NCBI GenBank assembly: GCA_016930915.1
Contig: JAFGFU010000030.1
Span: 1-54,369, forward strand
Direction: 5' to 3'
DNA: 54,369 bases
DNA from: Campylobacterales bacterium
GTDB taxonomy: Bacteria > Campylobacterota > Campylobacteria > Campylobacterales > Sulfurospirillaceae
Each line of letters begins with the position of its first letter. Within the stretch, counting starts at the first letter, position 1. The translations under genes and the position numbers were made by a program. Of the stretch, positions 10,053 to 19,239 are shown piece after piece. A model generated the notes under the pieces. It ran no database searches. It saw only the letters and a list, made by a program, of their open reading frames with translations, and had not been told where the DNA came from.

Positions 10053-11117
10053 ATGGACTTGATAGACAAGCTTAACGCTATTGCAACAAAAGTAGAAAAA
10101 CAAAAAGCTACTATTAGTACTGAAGAAGCGACAAAGACATCTTTTATTATGCCATTTATTAGAGAACTTGGCTATGACGTTTTTGATGCAACAGAAGTCA
10201 TCCCTGAATTTACTGCTGATGTAGGAATTAAAAAAGGGGAAAAAGTTGATTATGCAATAGCTCTTGATGGTAAAATCATTATGCTCATCGAATGTAAAAT
10301 GATTGGTACTAAATTAGACGTTAATATTGAAAGCCAACTACACAGATATTTTCATGTAACAGAAGCACGTATTGGAATTTTGACGGATGGGTTAGTGTAT
10401 AAATTTTACACAGATTTAGAAGAGCCTAATAAAATGGATAATAAACCATTTTTAGAGTTTGCTTTAAATCAATTAGATGATTCTTTGATACAAGAGATTA
10501 AAAAGTTTTCAAAACAAACGTTTAATATTGACCAACTTTTACTTTCTGCAAACGAACTAAAATTCACCAAAGCAATCAAAGCATTCATAAATGAACAACT
10601 TTTAAATCCATCAGAAGATTTTATTCAATTTATACTCAAAAATATTTATACAGGAAGAATTACGGCGCAGGTCAAAGAACAGTTTACTCCGATTTTGAAA
10701 CGAGCTTCTGTTCAATTAATTAATGATAAAGTTAATGATAGATTAAAAAGTGCATTAGTCTCAACAACAGAACAAAGTCTTGAAATGAACATTTTAGAAG
10801 AGCCAATAAAAGAGAACGAAGAAAAAATCATAACAACAGAAGAGGAAAAAGAAGGATTTTACTCAATTAAAGCGATTTTAGCTGGTGTTGTTGATTTAGA
10901 GCGAGTTGTTTATAGAGATACACAATCATACATGGGTATTTTACTTGATGATAATAATCGCAAGCCAATTGCAAGGCTTTATTTAAATGGTAACAAAAAA
11001 TATTTGGCAGTATTTGACTCCGATAAAAAAGAGGAGAAATTTCCAATTACGACTATTAATGATTTATTTAATTATCGAGAAAATATTGTTATTTCATGCA
11101 AACATTATTTGGATTGA
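10053..11117 (+). CDS. HsdR-N-like PD-(D/E)XK nuclease domain protein
   Basis: A 354-residue protein beginning with a domain like the N-terminal nuclease domain of type I restriction subunit HsdR. Candidate catalytic residues are Asp66 (VDYAIAL), Glu80-x-Lys82 (IECK) and Gln95xxxTyr99 (the QxxxY motif of HsdR nucleases). The middle is helical, and the C-terminal region (about 265-354) ends in a compact beta-rich part. There is no helicase motor and no hsdM or hsdS beside it. It is flanked by AT-rich gaps, with a terminator-like hairpin after it. Such proteins are common in phage and genomic islands. Role unknown; an orphan defence or mobile-element protein is inferred. Confidence 0.8.
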   Translation: MDLIDKLNAIATKVEKQKATISTEEATKTSFIMPFIRELGYDVFDATEVIPEFTADVGIKKGEKVDYAIALDGKIIMLIECKMIGTKLDVNIESQLHRYFHVTEARIGILTDGLVYKFYTDLEEPNKMDNKPFLEFALNQLDDSLIQEIKKFSKQTFNIDQLLLSANELKFTKAIKAFINEQLLNPSEDFIQFILKNIYTGRITAQVKEQFTPILKRASVQLINDKVNDRLKSALVSTTEQSLEMNILEEPIKENEEKIITTEEEKEGFYSIKAILAGVVDLERVVYRDTQSYMGILLDDNNRKPIARLYLNGNKKYLAVFDSDKKEEKFPITTINDLFNYRENIVISCKHYLD

Positions 11118-11136
11118 AACTGTCTTAAATATAAAA

Positions 11137-11174
11137 AGTCAAGAAAGTCTTTGAAGATAAAAGACTTCTTGATT
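11137..11174 (+). terminator. Hairpin after the HsdR-N-like gene
   Basis: TCAAGAAAGTCTT near 11139-11152 pairs with AAGACTTCTTGA at 11161-11172, with one bulged A. The tail is T-rich but is not a pure T run, so it is a moderate terminator candidate. Confidence 0.45.
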
Positions 11175-11314
11175 GAATTTCACGTTTTTTGTTCCCTTTA
11201 ATTTAAACCTCTTACATCAAAACAATTTCAAATAAATCCAAAATTCTATGTAACCCCCGTTTTTCCTTTTTTTCTTCGTTACCATTTATTTACATAAAAA
11301 TTACGCTTAGCCTT

Positions 11315-11471
11315 TATAATGCCCCCAAGAGAAGTTGAAAAAATTTCTTAAGAAATGGTACTAAAGCGGTACCGTAAGTCTGGTGTGAAGAAGCTGTGAC
11401 ATTCATCCCCTTCTAAATATCACACAGACACATTATAATGCTCACAGTGAGAGTGAAAGAGGAAAGAGAGT
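11315..11471 (+). promoter_or_regulatory. Structured leader with two -10 boxes before the radical SAM gene
   Basis: TATAAT occurs at 11315-11320 and again at 11434-11439. Between them lies a folded segment: 11378-11388 (GTCTGGTGTGA) pairs with 11420-11429 (TCACACAGAC) with one bulge, and inside it AGAAG at 11389-11393 pairs with CTTCT at 11410-11414. TTTCTTAAGAAA (11344-11355) is a further palindrome. GGAAAGAGAG before ATG 11472 is the ribosome site. I could not match the fold to a known riboswitch. It may be a cis-regulatory RNA read from the first promoter, or an operator. Confidence 0.45.
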
Positions 11472-12737
11472 ATGAGAGAAAATCACGTTAAGATTATTAC
11501 CAATGCAACCAGTTATTTTATGCACCAATACACCAAACACTATTTACATGTCAAAAAGCCAGCCGATAGATTGCCTCCACCTCCTGAAGATAAAGAGTAT
11601 CTGTTATACATTCATGTTCCATTTTGTACGATGTTTTGCCCTTACTGCTCGTTTAATAAGTTTAACTACACCAAAGAAGCGGCAACGCACTACTTTAAAC
11701 ATTTGCGTGAAGAGATTTTACATGTAAAGGCATTGGGATATCGTTTTAACTACCTTGTTATCGGTGGGGGAACACCGCTTATTGATGAAGAGGAGCTTAT
11801 CAAAACCATTGAGCTGGTGAAAAAACTTTTTGACATCAAGCATGTTTCCTGTGAGAGTGACCCTAATCATATTCAACCCAAAACTGTGCTTCGCTTAGAT
11901 GGTTTGGTTGATCGCCTCTCTGTGGGGGTTCAAACCTTTGATGACACCCTTTTGAAAAAACTCGGACGCTATGAGAAGTTTGGCTCAGGCGAAGAGGTCT
12001 ATGCAAAAATTGCCTCGATGCTTGGTATTTTACCTATCACCAGTGTGGATTTAATTTTTAATTTTCCTAACCAAACCAGAGAAAATCTTTTGTACGATAT
12101 TGAAACGCTCACCAAACTCTCACCTGAGCAGAGCAGTTTTTATCCGCTGATGACCTCATCTTTGGTTAAAAACAGTGTCACCAAAACATTGGGGAAATTT
12201 AGCCTTACCAATGAGTATGAGTTTTTTAATATCATCAAAGAGTCTCTTCAAGAGTCTTACCCCTCCCGTCATGGTTGGTCGTTTTCCAAAGAGAAAGAGG
12301 CGATTTTTGATGAATACGTCATCGACAATGAAGAGTACGTGGGTGTGGGTTCTGGTTCGTTTAGTTTTCTCAATAACACGCTTTATCACAACGAATTTGC
12401 CCTCGATGCCTATGCAGAGTGTATTGAGCAAAGGAAAAGTGCCGTGGTGAAGGAGCGTACTTTTGATGTCAATTCTCGTATGTACTATCGCTTGATGGTC
12501 GATCTCTTCAACGGCAAACTCTCCAAGAAAAAGTTTAAAATCATGTTTGGCGCTAAAATCGAAGATGCCTTAAGAAAAGAGATTATGGCGCTTAAATTTG
12601 CCAAAGCAATTAAAGAGACCAAAGAGAGCATTGTGACCACGGAGTTTGGGGATTATCTCTTTTTGGTACTGATGAAAGAGTTTTACATGGGCATGGATAG
12701 AATCCGAAATGAAGCGAGAAAACACCTTAGCCTTTAA
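11472..12737 (+). CDS. HemW/HemN-like radical SAM protein
   Basis: A 421-residue radical SAM protein of the coproporphyrinogen-oxidase-like family. The cluster motif is HVPFCTMFCPYCSF (CxxxCxxC), followed by VIGGGTPL (SAM-binding GGGTP), SVGVQTF and a HemN-type C-terminal domain. True HemN has a different cluster surround, and HemW handles haem in respiratory enzyme maturation. This protein is HemW-like but divergent, so haem trafficking or another tetrapyrrole step is possible and oxygen-independent coproporphyrinogen oxidation is not shown. It contains TTTACATGTAAA at 11717 and a near copy at 11543. Its stop overlaps that of the convergent Cache gene by 11 bases. Confidence 0.82.
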   Translation: MRENHVKIITNATSYFMHQYTKHYLHVKKPADRLPPPPEDKEYLLYIHVPFCTMFCPYCSFNKFNYTKEAATHYFKHLREEILHVKALGYRFNYLVIGGGTPLIDEEELIKTIELVKKLFDIKHVSCESDPNHIQPKTVLRLDGLVDRLSVGVQTFDDTLLKKLGRYEKFGSGEEVYAKIASMLGILPITSVDLIFNFPNQTRENLLYDIETLTKLSPEQSSFYPLMTSSLVKNSVTKTLGKFSLTNEYEFFNIIKESLQESYPSRHGWSFSKEKEAIFDEYVIDNEEYVGVGSGSFSFLNNTLYHNEFALDAYAECIEQRKSAVVKERTFDVNSRMYYRLMVDLFNGKLSKKKFKIMFGAKIEDALRKEIMALKFAKAIKETKESIVTTEFGDYLFLVLMKEFYMGMDRIRNEARKHLSL

Positions 12738-13575
12738 ATGAGGCTAAGGAGAGACTCTCTTTCCACGTTAAAACAAAAAATCCAACATTTTCCCCATTCA
12801 AATCCATAATAGGTGTGTAAAGTACGTAGTTATCCCCTTTTTTAATGTAGCCTGTACCTTGAAAGTTCACCTCTTTAATAAAATGAAGCCCATTAATAGG
12901 CTGATTGACAATCGTATAATTATCGAGCATTAATTTTTCGTCATACACCACCGCATTAGCAATAGCGCAATACTCTTTTTTCATTAAGACATAAAACATC
13001 ACGCCATCTTTGGTAAAATAATCACTGAGCGCTTTAAAATCAACCACCGTTTCAAAGGTTCCTAAATACTCATTTTTTTCCATCACTGGAACAATCGCAC
13101 GTAAAAACATACCATGCCTTCCAATTTCAACCCCATCTATTGGACGTTTTGTGGCTTTAATTTTCTCTAACGCATGACGAAAAGCACTTAAATCATCATG
13201 ATGAGTATTGTCATAATCCCAAAGGCGCATAAAACTTTTAAACGTTTTGGTATGCAAATGAAAACGTGCATTTTCAAAGACATTGGCAAGGGCTAAAGTG
13301 TTTTTAATATCAATAAGATAGTCTAAACATGGCTCTTTTTTTTGCTCTTTTAAACACGCAATCACATAAGGATTTTTTGCTAAAACTACCGAGCTTGCTA
13401 AAGAAATAGTCGTAGTCTCTTTAATTTTATTGTGCAAGGTTAGAAGCAAAGAATCCATCTGCTTTTGCAGAGCCTCTTCCTCTTCATATGCCATAGACTT
13501 TTGGTACAAAAAAAGCAACAAAGCTCCAAATAAAAGCATCAATGTTGCACTTAAAAAAAACTTTTTCTCTTTCAT
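12727..13575 (-). CDS. Membrane-anchored double-Cache sensor protein (module 1)
   Basis: A 282-residue protein with an uncleaved N-terminal membrane anchor (residues about 6-25) and an extracytoplasmic double-Cache-type ligand-binding domain, most like dCache_3. Visible blocks are FHLHTKTFKSFMRLWDYD, DLSAFRHALEKI, GVEIGRHGMFLRAIVPVM and YLGTFETVVDF. No kinase, HAMP or methyl-accepting part follows, so it cannot signal by itself. It overlaps the kinase stop by four bases (ATGA), which suggests that it feeds the adjacent kinase. It is paralogous to 29441-30379. Ligand unknown; a sulfur compound is inferred from the upstream reductase genes. Confidence 0.82.
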   Translation of the reverse strand: MKEKKFFLSATLMLLFGALLLFLYQKSMAYEEEEALQKQMDSLLLTLHNKIKETTTISLASSVVLAKNPYVIACLKEQKKEPCLDYLIDIKNTLALANVFENARFHLHTKTFKSFMRLWDYDNTHHDDLSAFRHALEKIKATKRPIDGVEIGRHGMFLRAIVPVMEKNEYLGTFETVVDFKALSDYFTKDGVMFYVLMKKEYCAIANAVVYDEKLMLDNYTIVNQPINGLHFIKEVNFQGTGYIKKGDNYVLYTPIMDLNGENVGFFVLTWKESLSLASFKG

Positions 13576-14753
13576 GAAAGACCCTTTTTTTCATCTGTAT
13601 CAACAGAATCTAGCAATTTCTTTTTATCTCGTTGAAAAATATAGGTAAAACGTGAACCTCTGTTTTCATACGACTCTATTTCAATATCAATGTCATTTTT
13701 ATTGCAAATATTATGGACAATATTAAGACCCAATCCAAAACCGCCTTGCACAGAGTCTTCTCGCTCAAACCGCTGAAAGACTTTGTACAAATCTTTAATG
13801 CCCTGCCCATAATCTTGCACACTAAAAATACAATGTGTTTCATCTTTTTGCACTAAAGTAATCTCTACCTTACCTTGGTAAAACGAGTATTTAATAGCGT
13901 TTGACAGCGTATTGTCAATAATGCGTTGTAACTCAACCTTGCTCATATAAATCATCATTTTAGGTATAACATTCGCCACCAAAGTAATAGACTTTGAAAG
14001 CGCAATATCTTCGAAAAAAGCAATTCTTAGACTCAAATACTCGGAGAGATTAATCACCTCTTTGTTATAGGTCACTTTTTTATTTTTGATGTAATACTCC
14101 ACATCTTCATACGTCATTTGCATCTGTTTCGTGGCTGCTTTGATGCGCTGAAGATGCTTTGAAGGAGCGCTGTAATGCGAAAGCAGTTCAACATTGATGT
14201 TAATAACACCCAAAGGCGTTTTAAGCTCATGCATCGAATCATTAAAAAAATCATTCATATATTGTTGCGTTTTACGGTAAGGATAAATACTGGAGTTAAT
14301 AAAAATATGACTCATCACGTAAATTAAAAAAAGCACAATAAAAAAAAGCATGGTAGTTAAAAAAATAATCTTGGCATAATTGAGTTGCAATTGCACTACC
14401 AAATAATAAAGCCCCTCATTGGCTCGAACCTCTTTTTGATAATATAAAAAAGGATAAATAAACCGCACCCTAAAATTCAAATCGCTCAATGGCTCTTTAA
14501 TATCGTTGTAAAGCATGGTATGTTGTGCATCGTAAATATTGATGTGAAAACGCACACTGTACGGAATTTCAAATGATGTGGATGCAAAAATTGTTTTTTC
14601 ATGGGTTTCTATCCACTCAACAAGCTCATGGGTTGCTTTATACTTCTCTTCCATAATGGTACTTTGAATCGCAAAGTAACTGGGCACACAAAAAAGTGCC
14701 ATGACAATGAGCGTATAAATAAAAACCAAACGTAGCGGATTATACGACAACAT
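13572..14753 (-). CDS. Sensor histidine kinase (module 1)
   Basis: A 393-residue membrane kinase. TM1 is about residues 8-28, an extracytoplasmic loop of about 100 residues follows, TM2 is about 130-153, and a short linker without an obvious HAMP leads to the H box (MHELKTPLGVININVELL). The N box is RIIDNTLSNAIKYSF and the G boxes are DYGQGIKDLYKVFQRF and GGFGLGLNIVHNIC. All key kinase residues appear present. It overlaps the response regulator upstream by 14 bases and the Cache sensor downstream by four, so the three are translated together. It closely resembles the kinase at 31025-32164. Confidence 0.9.
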   Translation of the reverse strand: MLSYNPLRLVFIYTLIVMALFCVPSYFAIQSTIMEEKYKATHELVEWIETHEKTIFASTSFEIPYSVRFHINIYDAQHTMLYNDIKEPLSDLNFRVRFIYPFLYYQKEVRANEGLYYLVVQLQLNYAKIIFLTTMLFFIVLFLIYVMSHIFINSSIYPYRKTQQYMNDFFNDSMHELKTPLGVININVELLSHYSAPSKHLQRIKAATKQMQMTYEDVEYYIKNKKVTYNKEVINLSEYLSLRIAFFEDIALSKSITLVANVIPKMMIYMSKVELQRIIDNTLSNAIKYSFYQGKVEITLVQKDETHCIFSVQDYGQGIKDLYKVFQRFEREDSVQGGFGLGLNIVHNICNKNDIDIEIESYENRGSRFTYIFQRDKKKLLDSVDTDEKKGLS

Positions 14754-15411
14754 CGACTTTGTATCCTAAACCTCTGGAGGATTTGATGAAATGTTCATCC
14801 CCGACTTTAAGCCTAATTTTTCGAATGTACATTCGTATGTCTGCATAACTAATCTCTTTGCCTTCCCACACGTTTTCACGAATCATCTCAATATCGCAAA
14901 AACTGTTTTTTCGACGAATCAAAAAACGCACCAAATCTTGTTCTTTTGAGGTAAACGTCACAATCGTTTTATCCTCTTTTTTAAGCTCTCCTGTCTCGAA
15001 GTTAAAGATATACCCACATGCGAGTGTAAATTCACTCTCGGAACTGGTTTGATAATGCTTCTTAATCAGCTCTTTTACCCGAAGCTCTAACTCTTTAAGC
15101 TCAAAAGGCTTTTTGAGATAATCATTACAGCCAAGCTCATAGCCAATAGCGATATTGTCAATATCCACCAAAGAGGTAATGATAATAATCGGTGTTGTGA
15201 TATTCGCCTCTTTAATATATTTTATCAGTTCGTGACCGTTTAGTTTTGGCACTTTAACATCGAGTAAAAAGAGATAATAGGTCTTTTGCATAATCGCATC
15301 TAACGCACTCTCTCCATCAAAAAAAGCATCCACTTCGTAGCCTAGAAGTTCCAAATACTCTTTAATACTTTCGTTGTAGTTATAATCATCTTCTAACAAT
15401 AAAATTTTCAT
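14740..15411 (-). CDS. OmpR-family response regulator (module 1)
   Basis: A 223-residue two-domain regulator. The receiver domain has the acidic pair in LLLEDDYNY, phospho-acceptor Asp51 (FLLDVKVP), Thr/Ser in IIITSL and Lys in DYLKKPFEL. The C-terminal winged helix has FTSKEQDLVRFLIRRK and YADIRMYIRKIRLKVG, ending RGLGYKVDVVV. It starts three bases after the psrC-type gene, so it is the fourth gene of the reductase operon. OmpR-type regulators bind direct repeats about one helical turn apart; such repeats are seen at 26060-26080 and 29367-29388. Confidence 0.92.
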   Translation of the reverse strand: MKILLLEDDYNYNESIKEYLELLGYEVDAFFDGESALDAIMQKTYYLFLLDVKVPKLNGHELIKYIKEANITTPIIIITSLVDIDNIAIGYELGCNDYLKKPFELKELELRVKELIKKHYQTSSESEFTLACGYIFNFETGELKKEDKTIVTFTSKEQDLVRFLIRRKNSFCDIEMIRENVWEGKEISYADIRMYIRKIRLKVGDEHFIKSSRGLGYKVDVVV

Positions 15412-15414
15412 GCC

Positions 15415-16383
15415 TCATCCTAAATAAATTTGCCCTGCATAGACAATGTAATAACGTAAAATCAACACACCCACAATCACAACCATAGAGTTAATTACCA
15501 CGTAACTAATACGATACACATGACTTTTTAATGCAATCATGACCGTTAACAAAGGCAAACAAAGCCCTACGCCAATAACTCCAAACCAAAAAAGACCCGC
15601 CCAAAATCCTTGTGAAAGTGCGGCTTTTGCAGCATTTGCCGATTCAGCGCCTGCGTAAAACATCCCAATAAACAAAAGGGCTAAAAGTGGCAATTCTGTT
15701 AAAATAACCCGTAAATCAAGTACCAAAAGATACTTAATACTCTCCTCATTAATCGTACTTTTGAAAAAAAGTAATCCTATTAAAATATTGACTGCAATCC
15801 CCAAAGAGATACTGGATGTAATAAATAAAATAGGCAAAATCGGGCTATTCCATAAAGGAATCGCATACAAAGCTGAGAGTAAAAAGCCTGTATACGAACT
15901 AATACACAACGCTGTAACAAAGAGAAAATACTCAATTATTTTGGCATACGAGTGAAGCTCTTTAACCGCTTGAATCAAAGCAATTAAAGGTGATAAAAAA
16001 GTGTATTTCATGACACTTCGCTCAAAGACCAATAACATAAACACCATTACAATAGGCGTATAAAGTAGTAAAAAAAGTACACCCAAACTCATGACTGAGG
16101 TAATGTTATAACGAATTAAAAGCCAATAAAACGACAAAGGACGTCCTAAGTCAACCACCAAAAGTAACAAACCTAAAAGGATGGAAAGAGGTGCGACCAC
16201 CGCCCCTGATTTAATCATCGCATCCCAAATCGAAGAGTTGCTCCGCTCATGACGGTTCCATTTCACTAAAAGAGCCACCATAATAGAACCCGAACTAAGC
16301 CCCGCTAAAAAAAGGTAGACCGCAATCGCCCATGACCAATGCACCATCTCATATTGCGCCATACTTCCCCAAACAGGACTCAT
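15415..16383 (-). CDS. psrC: NrfD/PsrC-type membrane quinol subunit, second reductase
   Basis: A 322-residue integral membrane protein with eight or more hydrophobic segments, of the NrfD/PsrC family. It passes electrons between menaquinol and the periplasmic iron-sulfur and molybdenum subunits. WSWAIAVYLFLAGLSSGSIM at the start and YYIVYAGQIYLG at the end match the paralogue at 22169-23134 (WHWPIAVYLFLAGLSAGAAM, LYILYAGQTFIG). It overlaps the psrB-type gene by four bases. The substrate of the complex cannot be read from this subunit. Confidence 0.9.
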   Translation of the reverse strand: MSPVWGSMAQYEMVHWSWAIAVYLFLAGLSSGSIMVALLVKWNRHERSNSSIWDAMIKSGAVVAPLSILLGLLLLVVDLGRPLSFYWLLIRYNITSVMSLGVLFLLLYTPIVMVFMLLVFERSVMKYTFLSPLIALIQAVKELHSYAKIIEYFLFVTALCISSYTGFLLSALYAIPLWNSPILPILFITSSISLGIAVNILIGLLFFKSTINEESIKYLLVLDLRVILTELPLLALLFIGMFYAGAESANAAKAALSQGFWAGLFWFGVIGVGLCLPLLTVMIALKSHVYRISYVVINSMVVIVGVLILRYYIVYAGQIYLG

Positions 16384-16946
16384 GATTTCATTCCTTTACG
16401 TTTAGGGAGAAACGCAACTTTTGGCTTTGTTTTAAGATGTGCTTTGGGGAAAATGAGCGCTTCTTTGTGAGAGGTTTCATAGACTAAAGAATCACGTTCA
16501 TTCATATCACCAAACATCAATGCTTCCGTAGGACAAATACTCACACACACAGGCAATAACGCTTTTGAAACCCTACTTTCATAACAAAAATCACACTTCT
16601 CAACCACATTTTTTAGGGGGTTGACAAAACGGGCGTGATACGGACAGGCTAAAATACAATATTTACATGTAATGCATACCCGCTCGTCAATATGCACCAA
16701 ACCGTCTTTATCTTGAAAGGAGGCAAAGGTAGGACAAACACTCACACAAGGAGCATCTTCACACATCACACACGCCATTCGCTCATAACTCATTCCTAAA
16801 CGAGGGAAAACACCTTTAAGCTCCATGCGTACTTGAAGCCTAAAAAAATCCTCAGGAACACCGTGTTCTACACGACAGGCCACGCTGCACGCTTGACAGC
16901 CAATACACGCATTTTCATCATACAGTAACCGATACGCTTTTCCCAT
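16380..16946 (-). CDS. psrB: Four-cluster ferredoxin subunit PsrB-type, second reductase
   Basis: A 188-residue electron-transfer subunit with four [4Fe-4S] motifs: CIGCQACSVACRVE, CVMCEDAPCVSVCP, CITCKYCILACPYHARF and CDFCYESR...CVSICP. I start at ATG 16946 (MGKAYRLLYDENACIGCQAC), which aligns with the other PsrB. The frame open to 17003 would overlap psrA and has no family similarity. It lies eight bases after the psrA-type stop. A near copy of the 12-bp palindrome (16662) falls inside the third cluster motif and is read as ITCK. Confidence 0.9.
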   Translation of the reverse strand: MGKAYRLLYDENACIGCQACSVACRVEHGVPEDFFRLQVRMELKGVFPRLGMSYERMACVMCEDAPCVSVCPTFASFQDKDGLVHIDERVCITCKYCILACPYHARFVNPLKNVVEKCDFCYESRVSKALLPVCVSICPTEALMFGDMNERDSLVYETSHKEALIFPKAHLKTKPKVAFLPKRKGMKS

Positions 16947-16954
16947 TTCCAGCC

Positions 16955-19228
16955 CTATACTTTTGTAATCTTCACACCCACATTGGTAATCATTGACCCA
17001 CACACGGGCGCACTGCGTAATGAGAGAAGTTTTGAGGGATTCAGTCCTTTACCATGTGCACGTTTTAAAGAGGGAGCGTCTCTACCAAATCCCATATAGG
17101 CAAAAAGTGTATCAGGGCGAATTCCCTCAGTAATAAACACCGTTGCCTTCTCTTTAGCAATGCCATTTTCCACATAAAAAGCATCCCCCATTTTTAGCCC
17201 ATGCGCTTTTGCCGTTTGAGGATGCATCCAAATAGGATTATCAGACATAAGTTGATGCAAATAGGGAATATTATGCGTATGTCCATTGGTATGAATGGCA
17301 CTTTTACCACTCGTTAAGACATAAGGATACCCTTGTGTCACATCCATATCCACCGCACAAGGAAGCCCATACCCCTCAAAAATCTTTTCTACCATTTCAC
17401 AAAAAATTTCTACTTTACCAGAAGGAGTTTGAAGGGTATGAAAAAAATGACTAAAACAGCCCTCTTTACAAAGCAAAGCCTTACTCTTTGGATAATGCTC
17501 CACAAAACGCTCAACATCCTTGCTCTCTCTTAAAAAAAGTTCAGGAATACCAAACGTAGCAACGCCTCGCCTTAGCAATACTTCTAAAAAAGCATCATCT
17601 CCTTTGGCTTGATGCACACGAAGTTTTGCCATCGTATCCCACTTATAATTTTTATCTACCCCTAATTTTTGTGCCAAACTTCGTAAAATCTCCAAGGCAC
17701 TTTTCGTACCATATAAAGAAGGAATCACACAGTTTCGCATGGTATAACAAGGCACTTTATCGCTTTGATCACGAATTCCTTCATCCCTCTCCAAATAAGT
17801 GGCTTCTGGCAAAACCACATCTGCCATCATCGCTGTATCGCTGAGGTAAATATCATTAACAACAATAAACTCTAAGTTTTGTATCGCTTCTTTCATTTTT
17901 TGAGGATGTGCAAGGGTAATTAAAGGATTGTGACGGGTTAGAAACCACCCTTTAATCGCATAGGGTTTTTGCGATAGTATCGCCTCAGGAATGGCTTGCA
18001 ACACGCCATGTTCTTTAGGAACAAACACGTATGAGCCATGCTGACCTGCCCCATCTAAACGCTCCTCATTGGGAAACATTCTAGGATAAGCCTCATTAAG
18101 AGTAGGGATCATTTCATCAAAGGAGATAGCATTAATACGTTTAGCACTCTTGGGAAAATAAATCCCTCCTCTTTTTTCCACATTCCCCATTAAAATATTG
18201 GCAATCAAAATGGCTCTGCTTCGCTGGTACTCAGCAGGAGAAGTTGTTGCTTTATGTCCCCAATCAATAATACACCGAGGCGCTGCTTGGTAAACCTCAT
18301 CTGCAATGCGCTCTACCACACTGGCTTCAATACCCGTTAAACGCTCCTGCCATTGTGGGGTACTCTCTTTGAGTGCTTTTTCAAGTTTATCAAATCCAAC
18401 GCTATAGTGTTGCACAAAATTTTTATCGTATTTTCCATCACGAATCCATACATGTAAAAGAGCTAAAACAAACGCCAAATCGCTTCCTGCTTTAATGGGA
18501 TACCACTCATTCGCCTTAGAAGCCATCAGTGAAAAACGAGGATCAAACACAATGAGTTTCTTAGAAGGATTCGAAGCAAAACGAGCCATTGCTTTGGTAA
18601 GTGGAATGTCTAGCCCTTCAAAAAGGTTATGCCCAAAATTGAGGATGTAGTTCGCATTTTCAAAATCACGGTGCATGGTTTCACCAAAGGTATGCTCAAA
18701 CGCACTCTCAATCGCAATCGGACACGAACTCCAGTGAGAAAAAACATTGGGTGAGCCAAACGCATAGGCAAAGGAGCGTAACATATCGTAGGATTCACCT
18801 GTTTTGGAAGAAAAAATAACACTTCGTGCCCCATACGTTTTTTTCAAATGATTTAATTTGGTGGCGATATACTCTAAAGCTTCTTCAAGGCTAACCACAC
18901 GCCATTTATTTTCACCTCTTTTTCCAACACGTATTAGAGGTTGTGTGAGTCTTTGCTCATCATAAAGCTGTGAAATACCCGCAACGCCTCTTGCACACAA
19001 AGAAGTTCCCATAGCTTTATCATACGCATTGCCTTGCAAAGCAACGACTTTGCCATTAACCACGCGAGCCTCCATAGGGCATCGACTGCTACACATTTCA
19101 CACATAGATCGAATGGATTTATCTTCGCAACATAACGTAAGCTCTCCCATGGCGCCTAAACTACCAGGAATAAAAGGAGTTGCTGTAGCAATTTTTAAAA
19201 AATCTCTTCTGTTTTGAGCAAACAACAC
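16955..19228 (-). CDS. psrA: PsrA/PhsA-type molybdopterin catalytic subunit, second reductase
   Basis: A periplasmic molybdenum reductase of 757 residues in the polysulfide/thiosulfate reductase branch of the DMSO reductase family. The Tat signal is NRRDFLKIA. The [4Fe-4S] motif is Cys43-x2-Cys46-x3-Cys50-x27-Cys78, and Cys169 (HWSSCPIA) is the likely molybdenum ligand. Later blocks are GWFLTRHNPL, DTAMMADVVLPEATYLERDE and the cofactor-binding end LAYMGFG-like FAYMGFGRDAPS. The start is GTG 19228 with AAGGA close by; TTG 19225 is possible. It is clearly diverged from the psrA at 23719-26013, so the substrate may differ (polysulfide, thiosulfate or another sulfur oxyanion). Confidence 0.88.
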   Translation of the reverse strand: MLFAQNRRDFLKIATATPFIPGSLGAMGELTLCCEDKSIRSMCEMCSSRCPMEARVVNGKVVALQGNAYDKAMGTSLCARGVAGISQLYDEQRLTQPLIRVGKRGENKWRVVSLEEALEYIATKLNHLKKTYGARSVIFSSKTGESYDMLRSFAYAFGSPNVFSHWSSCPIAIESAFEHTFGETMHRDFENANYILNFGHNLFEGLDIPLTKAMARFASNPSKKLIVFDPRFSLMASKANEWYPIKAGSDLAFVLALLHVWIRDGKYDKNFVQHYSVGFDKLEKALKESTPQWQERLTGIEASVVERIADEVYQAAPRCIIDWGHKATTSPAEYQRSRAILIANILMGNVEKRGGIYFPKSAKRINAISFDEMIPTLNEAYPRMFPNEERLDGAGQHGSYVFVPKEHGVLQAIPEAILSQKPYAIKGWFLTRHNPLITLAHPQKMKEAIQNLEFIVVNDIYLSDTAMMADVVLPEATYLERDEGIRDQSDKVPCYTMRNCVIPSLYGTKSALEILRSLAQKLGVDKNYKWDTMAKLRVHQAKGDDAFLEVLLRRGVATFGIPELFLRESKDVERFVEHYPKSKALLCKEGCFSHFFHTLQTPSGKVEIFCEMVEKIFEGYGLPCAVDMDVTQGYPYVLTSGKSAIHTNGHTHNIPYLHQLMSDNPIWMHPQTAKAHGLKMGDAFYVENGIAKEKATVFITEGIRPDTLFAYMGFGRDAPSLKRAHGKGLNPSKLLSLRSAPVCGSMITNVGVKITKV

Positions 19229-19239
19229 ACTATCCTTAC

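Noticed and set aside
11341-11440. Cobalamin riboswitch before the HemW-like gene
   Set aside because: GGTGTGAAG followed by CTGTGAC is only faintly like the B12 box, and the conserved core segments are missing or out of order.
16947-17003. A longer second PsrB beginning at 17003
   Set aside because: It would overlap the psrA-type gene and adds no family similarity; ATG 16946 aligns with the other PsrB.
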